A DNA stretch of 64,000 bases from Nautilus pompilius (taxonomy: Eukaryota; Mollusca; Cephalopoda; Nautilida; Nautilidae): assembly GCA_018389105.1 (NCBI GenBank), contig JACATO010002204.1, positions 2,790,001 through 2,854,000 of the forward strand, given 5' to 3'. The notes beneath the pieces are model-generated. The model was not told the DNA's origin. It saw only the letters and a list, made by a program, of their open reading frames with translations, and searched no databases. Positions 13,280 through 22,900 of this stretch are shown piece after piece. Position 1 is the stretch's first letter; each line of letters begins with the position of its first letter. Position numbers and translations under genes: made by a program.

Positions 13280-16200
13280 GTATCCTTAACATTTTAAATT
13301 AATTTTTAACATGAAATCTTATCAAAAACCTTACCAAAATGTAAATAAGCAAAAATTAAAAAAATTTTGTTAGGCAAAATCTATTAGCATGGAAGCTATG
13401 TTGAGAATCTCTTAAAAATATTTTAATTAGATAATTTTGTAAACTATCTTTAATAAAGAATTCTAAAACTCTGCATACTACTGGATTTAAAATAACTGGC
13501 TTATAATTTCCTTTTCTTTTTAAAAATAGATATGCATTTGTTTACATTCAACAGTACTTATATAATGTTTTGCTCCAGAACTTTCTGTAACTGAGTTAGT
13601 ACTCTGTCATACATATAATGATGTGTTGTATATATACAACTGGAGATTCCTGGTTCAAATCCTAGCATCAGCGTTAGCTGTGTACAGTATCTTGAGATAC
13701 TGAAAACACATATATACAGTACTTATATAGTTGTAAATTAGAATATATAATAATCACAAGATAATAGACTTTGCCTTTTTTATTGAAATAACTAAGGCCT
13801 GACCAATTGCCACCAAAATTTATTTTATACAGTATATCCTTTGTACTTGCTTTTCTGTCTCTGCACCCCCCCCTGCCAATAATAATTTTAATGCCATAGA
13901 CATTGCACATGTATATTTATTCTGTAATGTATATACTATTATAATAACTGTTCAGAAAGTAAATTTCAGCATTTGTTAGGTGCATCTTTTGCCTTCTGTA
14001 CAGCTTGTAAGCATCTAGACATGAAATCATCCATATTATCAATAATTACCTGATCCAGATTTTCCTGCAAAGTTTGCTGCATTTCCTGCTGTATGAATAT
14101 TTATTTAGCTGTATTATCTTTCAAGATGCTTCCATAGGTGCTACTGGGGTTTACATGTGGACTTTGTAGGATCCAGGAAAGCAACTACACTCCATTTGGC
14201 ACCTTCCAAGTTCTGGATGGTTAACAATTTGTCCCATCTTCCTGCATGTTATAGTGATTACTGTTGGCAATCTCTTTGTCAAATATAGGAAGAGGGTATT
14301 CTGAAGGATGGATATGTAACCAGTAGAATTTAGATGTTCATTAATTAATGCATGATCTGGTTTACTCCCAAACCAAATGCTCATTTATACTTTTACTCCA
14401 AATCAGCCATGTATGATGATAGCTGGTTGTAAACACACTGGGTCAAAGCCTTGCCATCTTTTCTGAAATGCAAATTATCTGACTCAAGTAAACAGGGAGC
14501 TATATTTTTTCGCCATCATACATTCTGGGAAACTGTGCCTGTCTATCTCATTACTCTACTTTATAATGCTGACTGGTTTAAATGTAAGTCATGGACATAC
14601 TTTCTGGTAGTGTTAAAATTATTGTAGTAAGTATATATTATAAATATTATTAATTTTTTAAAAAATTTATTTGTAAACACTTTTCATATTATGAATACTA
14701 CTTATTGAGGGCTCTGTTTGAGTTTTTCTCTAATTTTTAAAATTATTTTTCCTTGTTTTTAAAGTTTTATTTGTATATTCTGCTTTTGTTAAACTTTTTT
14801 TTTTCATTGCTCTGAGTTTTCCAAATGAAGACAAAAAATAACTTTTTTTCCCTTTGATTATTATTCTGCAAGCATCATCTACCACTGCAAATATATGTGA
14901 GGTTATGTTGTGCCATAGTTACCACTGCCATTCCCAAGCCATGTGTGGTCTGGTATTTCTGACTTAAACAGAAAATAGAAAATTCATGCTAGCCATGCCT
15001 TGGGCGATGTTCCAAACCAACTCAGTCTTGAACAGGGATTGAACTTGAGATTTGTAGATATCTACTACTGATATTATTACTATATGTTTAAAAAATTTAT
15101 AAATATATTTAGAAAGAGACAAGACTGATTACTATACATTTTGAAAGGATTTTATAATATATTTTTTTTATTAAAGGTATTTTTAAAGATTTTTATTATT
15201 ATACAGAGGAGTTCTGAAGCCATTTTAGAAACTCTTTGGAATGAAGACAAAATGGCAGACTATGAATGTGTGTATGTGTGTGTGTGTGAATAGTCTACTG
15301 TAAAATTGTCTTCTATGCAAGTGCCAATAGTAGTGAGAGTTATTTTTTGAAGTTGGATAGGAACATGTCATAGCAAAAAGATTATCTGTTTTCTTATTAA
15401 CTGCTCACAACTTAAAAATAAATGTAATTCTTCTGTTCATTAGTGCTAATTTAAGGTCACAGCACTCTCACAGTACTTTACTTCTGTCATGATTTTGAAA
15501 AGACTGTAGCTCTCCAAAATGGCATTGATTGGTTCTAACCTTAGTATTACAGGTCATCTGGAAGCTTTTGACTGACTAGATAGAGATAATGTGTTTGAAA
15601 GAAAGATGCATAACAAATTTCAATGATATGGTGATAAAAAATCAACAGAATGTACTGAACAGTTTGTCTTTTATTTATACATATAGTTTATTGGTTTTTT
15701 TATTGATGTTATCCTACATAAAGGGAGAGAATCCATTTTCTTTGTACATTCAAGAATCTTACAGATTTTCAAGTCCCCACCAGTTTAAGCAGTATATAAA
15801 TATGATCTACAAGTAAATTGTAAACTGTCTTATTGTGCAGTGAAGCTGTTTGACTTGGGGGGGTCAGACTAAATAAATTAATTCTGTAACTTTCTTGGAT
15901 TGTACATGTATGTGTGCAGCTGGAGGTTTTTTACACTAATTCTGTGATTGCATTTTTATGAATGCATAGAATGCTAGAATTTTTTCACTCTCTTTCTGTC
16001 TCCCCCCCCCCAAACCGCCTCCAAGCAGGTTACAGGTCTGTGAACAGAGATCTTGAATGTCAGCTCGCCATGGTTACAGTGAATACAAAATTGCAACAAC
16101 AGCTACAACAGGTATGACTACTATTGATTTATTTATTTTTTCTCTTGTATGCTCTGCCTGATATGCCTTTGTGAACCTGTCATTAATAATCTTAGCTGCT

Positions 16201-19200
16201 TCATGCTATCAGAGTATTTTATTTATGGGTCACTTTTTTCAGGAAGTGAAATGAAATCTCTTTTAGGTATTGTATTAGAATGACTGATGTCAGATAAAAA
16301 GGGGCCTACTGTTTGTGCTTGCATTTTTTATAGGCTTATTTAAAAAGCAAGGGACGGGTCACCTGTAATCTTTACAGGTCAGGCTTTGAAATCTAAAGAC
16401 ATGGTTTACTGATAATTAAATTTTATTGTTTATTATTTTCACTTAGCCCAGTGGTTCCCAACCTTTTTGGACTCGTGGACCTTTTTCTAATACTCAAAAG
16501 ACCTGTGACCCTCTGCTACACTTCCATAATTGAAAAAAAATCAAAGAGTAAATTTAGCAAAAAAATCACATAGATAAGTTTTTTTTTGAATATATTGACA
16601 TTTTTGAGAGAAATTCACCAGAAAAAAACATCTTACACTCATCCTTCAACACATCTTTCTTTCTCAAAATTTAGTGATTTTTCGGGGAACAACATCTGCA
16701 CACACAGTAAATTCACAACAGCCAAACAGAAATCTGCTGGTATCAGTGAACTCTACTTCTGGTCAGAACAGCTGTGTGGTGTGTCGTGTTAGTGCCCAAG
16801 TTTGCCTAAAATCGAGCTGGGTAGTGTGTGTCCGGCCAAAGTTACAGTCCAGTCCTTGTAGCGTGCTCTGCCCCAGGTGTCATGGTCTGAGTCTTTTAGC
16901 TGCAGGCCCCAATGGCGTTATCCAATGGGAGTGCGGCTCGATTGTGTCAGTCCTACTGTGGAAACAGTTAGAGTTCCAGCCTTTGTCGCCAGTGTGTATT
17001 GTCCGTGTTTCTATGAGGGTGGAAGCTGCCAGGGGGGGTGTTGATGCAAGTGTGTTACTGCAAAGGCCTGTGACACAACCGGGAGTGCCTGAGGTGGGAA
17101 ACAAGCCTTGTACTTTTGGCACTCGGCCTCCCATTTGTGATACAGCGTATTAGATGTAGGATAATTTTTGTATACTTTTTTCTGGAAAATATGGTACATA
17201 TAAACAAAACAAATACATACTCATGAACAGTTTCTTGACTCAGTCATACGACAAAACTTGAAACTTCCACGGTTCTGCGACCCCTTAGGGTTCGTGACTC
17301 ACTGGTTGGGAACCACTGACTTAGCATGCCTTTAAAATAAAGATAAACTACATGCATTCAAGTGATGTCTGAAATGATTCATTACAACAATGAAAAACTA
17401 TAACACAGTCATGGGAAACTTACGTTTCCTTTATTAACAAGCATGATAAATAAAAATTACCAAAAAGTTAGAAATTATGATGACAAAATTTAGTTGAAAC
17501 TACAAAGTTTTTATTTTGTTAATATTCACCAGTAATATTTGTTTCTTTTGAATTCTTTCTTTCTAACTGGAATTGTTTTAACTAATGCCTTGTATGATGT
17601 AATACTTTCTTAAGCCTTCTTAATGATTCTTTATTTCTTGGATGATTGTTTGCAATGCATTTCCCCATCACTGCCCATATGTTCACATTTGAATTTAAAT
17701 TTGGAGAATACCCAGACCAATCTTCAAACCAATGAATTTTATATGTGACATGATGCTTTATTTCCCAGCAAGATGGCAGTTCTTAGCATATTCTACAAAT
17801 TCTGTTTTTAACAGATTCAAATACTATTACCAATTTGTATTCAGTAATGTTCCTTTTGGTAGGATTACCAAATTGCCTTTATCATTAACAGAGAAAAGGC
17901 CAAGATGGAAAAACCTGGATGCTTCTGGGTTGGTAAAATGCAATTTGATTTAAACTTCCATTTGATTTTCTTCTGACTCTCAAAGCACTACTATTACCAA
18001 AAAGATTAAATGAACTTTCATCTGCAAGTATTACCTTGCTTTATTCTTCACAAAAATGAAGTCTCTCTTTGTATGGCAGAAAGTTGTTTTTTAGCTGGAA
18101 TTTGTGATTTGAAGCCCATTATTACCAAATATCTTTTAACAGATCTTGGTAATATTTTTTTTAATTCTCTAATTAATATACCCAATTCTCTAGTTAATAT
18201 ATACCACTTGAGGCAAGTTTATCTTTCTCTTGAAGTCTTGCCAAAACTCACTCACTCTCTGGTGACTTTTTTTTTTTATCTACCTCATTTCTTAGGAGAA
18301 AAGTGTCCAGTTTTCTAAATCATTCTCACTGGATAACTTAAATGCTTACTATACATATTTTCACAATTTTGAATTAATATTTTTAGCTGAGAGATTACTT
18401 CAACATTGACTGAAGATGCTGATATATGAATGGTTATTTATATACTTGAAAAAATTGTAAAGAAATTCCTAGAATTTTCTTGATTTAAAGGAAGTAGCCC
18501 ACCCTTCTGCAAAGCAGCTTTATGCTGACACATCCTGTGGATGAGATTAGCAATTCTGGTCTGGTCTGCAGGATAGCAGCCAATTCCTGGCTCAGTATCT
18601 GTTTTAAGGGGTCTTTGGAGGCACTTTGCATGGATTAGTCAAAGATAACCCACACATGCTCATTGGTGGTTCATGACCAGTGATTGACCAGAGCATGGCA
18701 GAGTTGTGATGCCATAGCTCCCTTTCCATCTTTGCATTTCATTTTATGGGCAGTGTTTGCTGAGGCATTGTCATCTGTAAAAACTCTGTCTTCTTTGGTC
18801 TGATGACCATTGTTATAGATAGGTAGAAGTTCTTTGAGAATTTTGATGTATTGGGCAGAGGTTGCCCCACATCATGACAGACTAACTACAAAATTCTGCT
18901 GTAGCTTGCAAGTGGTTCAATGAAAATTCTTATGCATGACAGTGTTATACATGAACATTATCTGACAACTGAAAACTTGGACTTATTGGGAAAAGTCACA
19001 ACCTTTGAAAAGACATGAGGATGTGGAGGTACCGTATTTGTACTACACATAGCATGGAGGTGTGAAGTGGTTTGTATCTCACCGTTCTTCCTAACCCTTG
19101 CCATAGAAATAATGTCTGATGGTTCTTGTGGATACTTGCACATATTCTGCCACCTTTTCAGCCAATTTCCCAGGTCTGATTTCCACATACCTTTTCAGTC

Positions 19201-19908
19201 TGTTCTATTGGCTTTAGCTATTCTGGTCGTCTGTGACCGTTGCTTTATGTCTTATCTTGAACTAGACATTCACCTTGTCAACAGTTGACAGCAGTTCCTT
19301 GGAGGTTTCTTGCTGGCTTTTACCAATGTCCTATTTGTCACTCTGCATCTCTTCAAAGTCCATCTGTTCCCTGTAATCCTCTTTTGGCTTGTACCTGTTC
19401 TTATAGCTTACAAAAATGTGATTATCATATGCCTGCAATAAGGAATCACCTATTTGAGTCTCAGGAGGTATCTGTTTATTTATTTGAAGTCAGTATATTT
19501 TTCAGAAAAATTAAGTCTTTTATATTTAACTTATAGACATTATTTGGTGACCTAAAACTGTTACACCATTAGTCATATAAATCTTTCATTTTCTATGCAG
19601 TACTAAAGCTTACCTAAATTGTATCAAACAAGTTTTGAAATCTCTTTTAAAAAATTTTAAAAATAGAAATTTGTGAGTATTTTGTTTCATGAAATTACCA
19701 TGTAATCAGAAATCATGACATGCATGTTCAATAGTTCAATTTTTTCTTCTTTCAGACTTGATATTTATTTTTTTTACTTATTTAATAGGAACACATTCAG
19801 CTGTTTCAGAAGGCACAGAAAGTTGGAAGAGAGACTTTTCAACATCCAAAGAGATACATCCCGCTGTGGGTACGACTAGTTACAAGACTTATCAAGGATT
19901 TCTTTTAA
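995..19908 (+). CDS. PGS1: PGS1, CDP-diacylglycerol--glycerol-3-phosphate 3-phosphatidyltransferase (3' five exons; 5' end outside window)
   Basis: Exons at 995-1176, 9150-9463, 12163-12388, 16029-16111 and 19789-19908, joined in phase, give about 307 residues ending in TAA at 19906-19908. Vertebrate PGS1 is about 556 residues, so roughly the C-terminal 55 percent is present. The enzyme transfers a phosphatidyl group from CDP-diacylglycerol to glycerol-3-phosphate in mitochondria, giving phosphatidylglycerophosphate, the first committed step to cardiolipin. It belongs to the phospholipase D superfamily. Visible family signatures are ANLSESYFTNRQDRY just after the first HKD motif (whose HxK lies upstream of the window), SGYFNLT, GFFGAKGIAGAIP, the second HKD-type motif TFHVKGLW, LIGSSNFGYRS and a C-terminal LVTRLIKDFF. 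All splice sites are GT/AG. No frame breaks are seen, so the gene looks functional. The first and second introns shown (8 kb and 2.7 kb) are far larger than the coding exons. Confidence 0.95.
2860..3722 (+). pseudogene. Degenerate piggyBac-like transposase relic
   Basis: Pieces in different frames carry an acidic stretch (LLEAEFGDENEVGLNSGE, with SDHDELHEW), a fragment like the middle of the transposase, and a Cys/His-rich end reading SICTAHVEKHHVCVDC then FHKVQC. The C-terminal zinc-binding CxxC...HxxC..C arrangement resembles piggyBac transposases. Many stops and frame changes show it is dead. No clear TTAA-flanked termini were found. The family call rests mainly on the C-terminal finger. 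Confidence 0.4.
4201..5566 (+). mobile_element. TIR-flanked DNA element carrying a C-terminal fragment of a conserved uncharacterised protein
   Basis: The ends ACACTGGTCAACAA (4201-4214) and TTGTTGACCAGTGT (5553-5566) are perfect 14-bp inverted repeats. Similarity continues subterminally: ATGCTGATTTCAAA occurs near the left end, and its complement near the right end. The 1366-bp element encloses one open frame. The short size, with the frame starting in the middle of a conserved protein, suggests an internally deleted copy. Flanks are AT-rich, so I could not define a target-site duplication with certainty. Confidence 0.7.
4561..5268 (+). CDS. Transposon-linked protein with HGERFHQDI motif, N-terminally truncated
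   Basis: The frame is open from 4561, just after a TAA at 4558-4560, and reads CCFLCLWDSRA before any methionine; the conserved protein seems to be entered in mid-domain, so no natural start is visible. Further motifs are TPLVDP, LLPPLHTKLGLM, GIFVGSQIREVL, FLGNKKA, MSLKVHFLDSHLDFF, NLGAVSDEHGERFHQDI and MLADYCW. I recall multi-copy uncharacterised invertebrate proteins with these strings, which suggests a mobile-element protein family. I cannot name the superfamily or place a DDE triad. Frame integrity over 226 codons implies a fairly recent insertion or a retained function. Confidence 0.6.
   Translation, partial: AGFTKYCCFLCLWDSRATDRHYSESNWQTRTSYQPGLSSAKNTPLVDPCNVLLPPLHTKLGLMEQFVKTLGKRNARGFEYIVEKFPKITQAKLKEGIFVGSQIREVLKDVNFKTTLDELELPAWNAFNWICENFLGNKKAMDYKDGIKNLLKCYSAMGCRMSLKVHFLDSHLDFFTDNLGAVSDEHGERFHQDISAMEKRYQGFWNDSMLADYCWTLYRDQPDQEHRRKSKSQCF
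6190..6420 (+). repeat. Possible tRNA-derived SINE
   Basis: An A-box-like TAGTTAGACTACTGG is followed about 35 bases later by a B-box-like GAGTTCAGTTCCC, the spacing of a pol III promoter. A non-tRNA body and A-rich end near 6405-6420 follow. No second copy was found in the window, so the call rests on the promoter boxes only. Confidence 0.35.
6553..7860 (-). mobile_element. Full-length mariner (DD34D), degenerate
   Basis: A 1308-bp element with TA on both sides (6551-6552 and 7861-7862) and matching TIRs, GAGGTCTGTTGAAAAAGTAT at the left and its near-complement at the right. Read on the - strand, the transposase keeps the N-terminal helix-turn-helix part, VITGDETWVYGYD (first Asp), FFDYRGVVHHEY, LHHDNAPAHS (second Asp) and APSDFWLFP (third Asp). 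The second and third Asp are 34 residues apart, as in mariners. The frame is broken by shifts and stops, for example after RSREKSR and in the YYQEVL segment, so it is not coding-competent. It sits in the 8-kb PGS1 intron, antisense to PGS1. Confidence 0.9.
8280..8880 (+). pseudogene. 3' end of a non-LTR retrotransposon (endonuclease/RT type), degenerate
   Basis: Scattered frames read VETFTCLGIICP, CCLRKIMRMRW, then VETWELLAVDRNQWHKIV. These resemble the region after the reverse transcriptase in LINE proteins (TYLGS, RRILGIRW, WE-LA-DR--WR). The order is correct on the + strand, with frameshifts and stops. The 5' part is missing, as is usual for truncated LINE insertions. Confidence 0.55.
8921..8968. 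repeat. (CAT)n microsatellite, 16 units
   Basis: Uninterrupted CAT trinucleotides just 3' of the LINE relic, which may mark the simple-repeat tail of that element. The antisense frame would encode poly-Asp but lies in an intron and is not a gene. Confidence 0.9.
9150..9463 (+). CDS. PGS1: PGS1 exon B
   Basis: Acceptor TTGTTGCAG ends at 9149, donor GTAAGT at 9464. Contributes 104 complete codons, including the conserved DTWLYPLVQMGP and FLASGYFNLTDHYM segments of the PLD-like core. Ends in phase 0 at ASPQ. Confidence 0.95.
9464..12162 (+). other. PGS1 intron without recognisable genes
   Basis: AT-rich. Weak B-box-like strings near 10650, 10930 and 11350 may be old SINE fragments but cannot be delimited. 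Confidence 0.5.
12163..12388 (+). CDS. PGS1: PGS1 exon C, second HKD-type active-site motif
   Basis: Acceptor TTTTTTTTAG ends at 12162, donor GTGAGT at 12389. Encodes VNGFFGAKGIAGAIPHLY and later TFHVKGLWYYVS, where the His and Lys are the second catalytic pair, then LIGSSNF. Ends with one base of a split Gly codon. Confidence 0.95.
12900..13620 (-). pseudogene. CR1-like LINE reverse transcriptase fragment, split by a microsatellite
   Basis: Read on the - strand, the upper part gives IFAYLHFGKVFDKISC, matching the RT motif usually seen as YLDFxKAFDKV. After the CA/GA repeat the lower part gives SGAECK, FLFYINDIDSVENINIKK and DDTKIYANDNAKK, matching SGVPQGS, LLFxxYINDL and ADDTK. Motif order is that of a non-LTR reverse transcriptase palm. 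Frameshifts are present, so it is a pseudogene. It lies in the third PGS1 intron shown. Confidence 0.65.
13209..13277. repeat. (GA)n(CA)n microsatellite
   Basis: About seven GA units pass directly into about 27 CA units, with a C-run just before it. It interrupts the LINE relic between two conserved RT motifs. Confidence 0.95.
13640..13706 (+). repeat. Half copy of the foldback repeat found at 49726-49866
   Basis: The sequence from GGAGATTCCTGGTTCAAATC to TATCTTGAGATACTGAAAAC matches the right arm of the palindromic repeat at 49802-49866, with the same orientation. GGTTCAAATCC resembles a pol III B box. Confidence 0.6.
13945..14480 (-). pseudogene. Tc1-like transposase relic
   Basis: On the - strand, short frames give INEHLNSTGYISILQNTL, comparable with the Tc1 segment before the second catalytic Asp, then QEMQQTLQENLDQVIIDNMD and SRCLQAVQKAKDAP, which resemble the Tc1 C-terminal end. 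Catalytic residues are not recognisable and several stops are present. Confidence 0.45.
16029..16111 (+). CDS. PGS1: PGS1 exon D
   Basis: Acceptor CCAAGCAG ends at 16028, donor GTATGA at 16112. Completes the split Gly codon and reads GYRSVNRDLECQLAMVTV followed by a Gln-rich stretch, the same order as in vertebrate PGS1. Confidence 0.93.
16449..17318. mobile_element. Non-autonomous hAT element with TIRs and 8-bp target-site duplication
   Basis: The left end CAGTGGTTCCCAACC and right end GGTTGGGAACCACTG are perfect 15-bp inverted repeats of hAT type. The flanks ACTTAGCC (16441-16448) and ACTTAGCA (17319-17326) form an 8-bp target-site duplication with one mismatch. The 870-bp body carries GGACTCGTGGACC-type subterminal sequence and a GC-richer centre, but no transposase motif. 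Open frames in the centre are therefore not taken as genes. It lies in the last PGS1 intron. Confidence 0.9.
17540..18320 (-). pseudogene. Tc1-like transposase pseudogene
   Basis: On the - strand the order is KVILADESSFNLFG (first catalytic Asp segment, usually FSDES-FNLFG), then HWFEDWSGYSPNLNSNVNIW (usually DWP-SPDLNPIENLW), then NHPRNKESLRRLKKVL. Several stops and shifts are present. Adjacent Tc1-like relics lie at 13945-14480 and 18480-19550, in the same orientation. Confidence 0.65.
18480..19550 (-). pseudogene. Possible third Tc1/mariner-like relic, heavily decayed
   Basis: On the - strand, VFTDDNASANTAHKMK resembles the second catalytic Asp segment (DDNAPxHTAH), and PSAQYIKILKELLPIY precedes it as in Tc1-like transposases. 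The end reads ADQTRIANLIHRMCQ, comparable to the IxxLIxSM region. No TIRs were found. Confidence 0.4.
19789..19908 (+). CDS. PGS1: PGS1 terminal exon E
   Basis: Acceptor TTTAATAG ends at 19788. Encodes 39 residues from EHIQLFQKAQKVG to LVTRLIKDFF and the TAA stop. An ATTAAA at 20008-20013, 100 bases after the stop, is a possible but unproven poly(A) signal. Confidence 0.93.
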   Translation, partial: EHIQLFQKAQKVGRETFQHPKRYIPLWVRLVTRLIKDFF

Positions 19909-22900
19909 TTTAAAAAAAAAAAAAGAAATCTGTACCTATTTTATTTATAATTTTACTAAAAAATTTATTGAAAATTTTGTATGAAGATTTATATTATTTA
20001 TCCTTTCATTAAAAAAAATGTAAGAAAATCATTGTTGGACATTAGGTACCAATCAGGGTTCTCCCTAAAGCATCATAAGATGTGTGGTATTGTGCCATTC
20101 TACTTTGAAATGGTGCCACACTAGGATTTTGAAAAAGCAATTTATATGTTTACCTGATAATTATTTTTAGTCTCAAAATGCATCTTCTTATTAAGAATGA
20201 ATCATTTAAACTTGATTTGCAGAGTCCACAGTAATAACCATCCACCATTTTGAATTTGCCATATTACAGTACATGTCTCACTACTTCAGCTTACTAAGTT
20301 TTATCCATTCAGGATGATTGATTAGTATTGCAACAGATAGGTGAAATACTTTACAATCATTCAGCTATTTACAGTGTTCACGTATGATTGTTCACAATGA
20401 CTTTAAAAGTGGAAATCTGTCGTCAATACTTGGTTTTTTAAGGAAAACACCAGAATAGAAGGAAATCAGTCTTCCACTGTTCATCTAGCATTAACTGATA
20501 TATTGTCAGCATCTGGTTCCACTTGTCTGACTCCATGCAAACAGCTACTCAAGGTCCTGGTGAAGTTTTATGCAAATTTATGTTAATAAGTATGACCATT
20601 GTAAGTTTGGCACCACTATGGGAAATTATCTGAGGATAACCATAATAATTAAGTAAATATACATAAACAAAGCTGTCCATAGATAACCATGCTAGCAAGT
20701 AATGAAGTATTCCATGTTCCTTGAGAATAGCCACTTTATTGAAAGCAGTTGATGCATTATAGCCACAAATTACAATCTCTGTATACATAAAGCTTCAAAA
20801 TAAAGATTACTTTGAACACAGGTTTAAAGATAGACCTTTACTGAGATGATAACCACGCCATTAAAAAAGCAGCGGCACCAGAATATATGGTTAGCTATAA
20901 ATAATGCCATGGGCGATATAAAATTAGCAAATCAACAAAAAAAATATACAACAGCAATACAAAATAATAATGTGACATTTAAATGGTCTTTTTATACAAA
21001 TAACAAAATAATTGATTAATTAATTTTTATTTTATAATCATGATTGTGTTTGGATTTCTTATTAGTGAACACGAAAACAATTAGAATCTGCTAATGGGCT
21101 GTCTGATTACTGTATTACAATTAAAGAGTCAAGTGTTTTCAGAAAGTGGTCCATTGCTTTTCCTACATTGGACAAAAGAAAAAAAACTGTTTTTGTGTCA
21201 GTAAATATTCTCTAAGCCTCTTTTTATTAGCAAATGTGATGCAAAAATGCATTTTACTGAGTTTATAAATATGATGAGATTCCATCCAGTGCTGCTATTA
21301 AGTTTTAACGTTAATTTTCTATTAGTTTTTTTTATTATTGACACCCGAGGTTGCATTCTCCAGAAAGGTTTTGTTTTGGCAGTGCGGTTAGTCCTAAAAT
21401 GACTGCACTCTACGATGAGGCTTGTTGTCTACTAACCTAGCTACAAAAAGAAACAACCGTTACCACACCAGCCAGCAGGGCTACTGAGGGCTGAGGTGGG
21501 TGGATGGATCCTTTTTTTCTTATAATATCATGATATGTCATAGTCAGCAATCCTGCCAGGCAGTTGTTTTACTAAAGTGTCAAAAGAATATTTTAGCATA
21601 CTTACTCTGTGCCCATCACTTGCTGAACTGTTTTGGCCTCAGCAGTCGTATCCTTGTAGTTTTATTCTCCAAGGCTGCTGCCTTGTTATTGAAGAGTAGT
21701 AAAAAATGTTGTGATTTCAGAAGCTACAGCCACGACAAAAAGTTTTGCATTACCCTAGAAACATAAATAGCAAAATCTATCTTCAAATTATGCTTATAGC
21801 TTGACACTGTACCCATAACTACTACTTACTAAATGTCTGTTTTTGAATATAGTCAAGTACCTTCAGTCCAGTAGTCCATAATTTGGCAATGCTTTTTTTC
21901 CAGCACTGATTCAGTAGCAGAACCCTACACACACACGGTGCTCTGTGATGTTTTGATAATCCGTTATCTATTGTCCAGGTAAAAACACTACTAAAAGAGT
22001 TATGAACTGTTAGTCCATAATCAGGTCCTCTCAACAGTATGTTATCTATAATCTGGCAAAATCCATATTTCAGTAAGTGTTCAGTCCAAAGGATGTTGGA
22101 CTGGAAGTATTCTAATTTAATTCTAATTGCCTATTCGCATGTTGTCATGATTATAAGACCATTCTGGAAATCATGCATTTGCGTTTTAGATACCAAATTG
22201 TCAGATTTTAGAAATTTTGGTCATTTTCCATTAATTATGTGGAAAACTACAATGTGGTAGGCATTTCAATATGTTAGTGTCACATTATTATGAAAATTCA
22301 GCAGGTTTATTTTGACTTTATCGAGCAAAATTGGCAAAAATTCTATAGCAATGCAAAACGTTTGGCCATTGCTGTATATAAATTTTATACACCTGCTGTC
22401 TTGCACAACCATGCTTCATATGAAGATATTTCTGTGATTTTGTCAGGAGAGCTATGGCATAGCCATTATGTTTAAAAAGTATTGAAAATTAGCGATACAG
22501 GTAAGCTATTTGAGAAATGTTTTTAAGTAAAGAGTAAATTAATTGCTTAAGTCTTTCATCTTAGAAGAGATAGATAAAAACAGTAAACCAATTTTTTTCT
22601 TTTTTGTTTTTAAATTAGAAGAAATTCTAATTGTTTATTTATTTTTTTTGGTACAATTTTTGAGGAAATCTTTCAAGGCCCTGACTGTGTGTGTATTTGT
22701 GTGTTTTTAGGACTTAACTTGCCCAGTATTCATATGGTGAATATACCAAATGTAATTAGACCACTTTCTAAATCATTTAAATTTCTGCTATGCCAACAAC
22801 AGTGACTATATTTTGACAAATGCCAAACTACTTTGTGACAATGCATTCAGAGTAATAGTTCACACAAACAAACAATTTTACTTCTGTTTTGAAATCTAAT

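Noticed and set aside
16586-17153. Overlapping frames inside the hAT element
   Set aside because: Lie within a TIR-bounded non-autonomous element, on both strands, with no known motif.
21870-22080. ATAATCTGGCAAA-type repeats
   Set aside because: Two similar strings in the same orientation, without inverted ends; could not be delimited.
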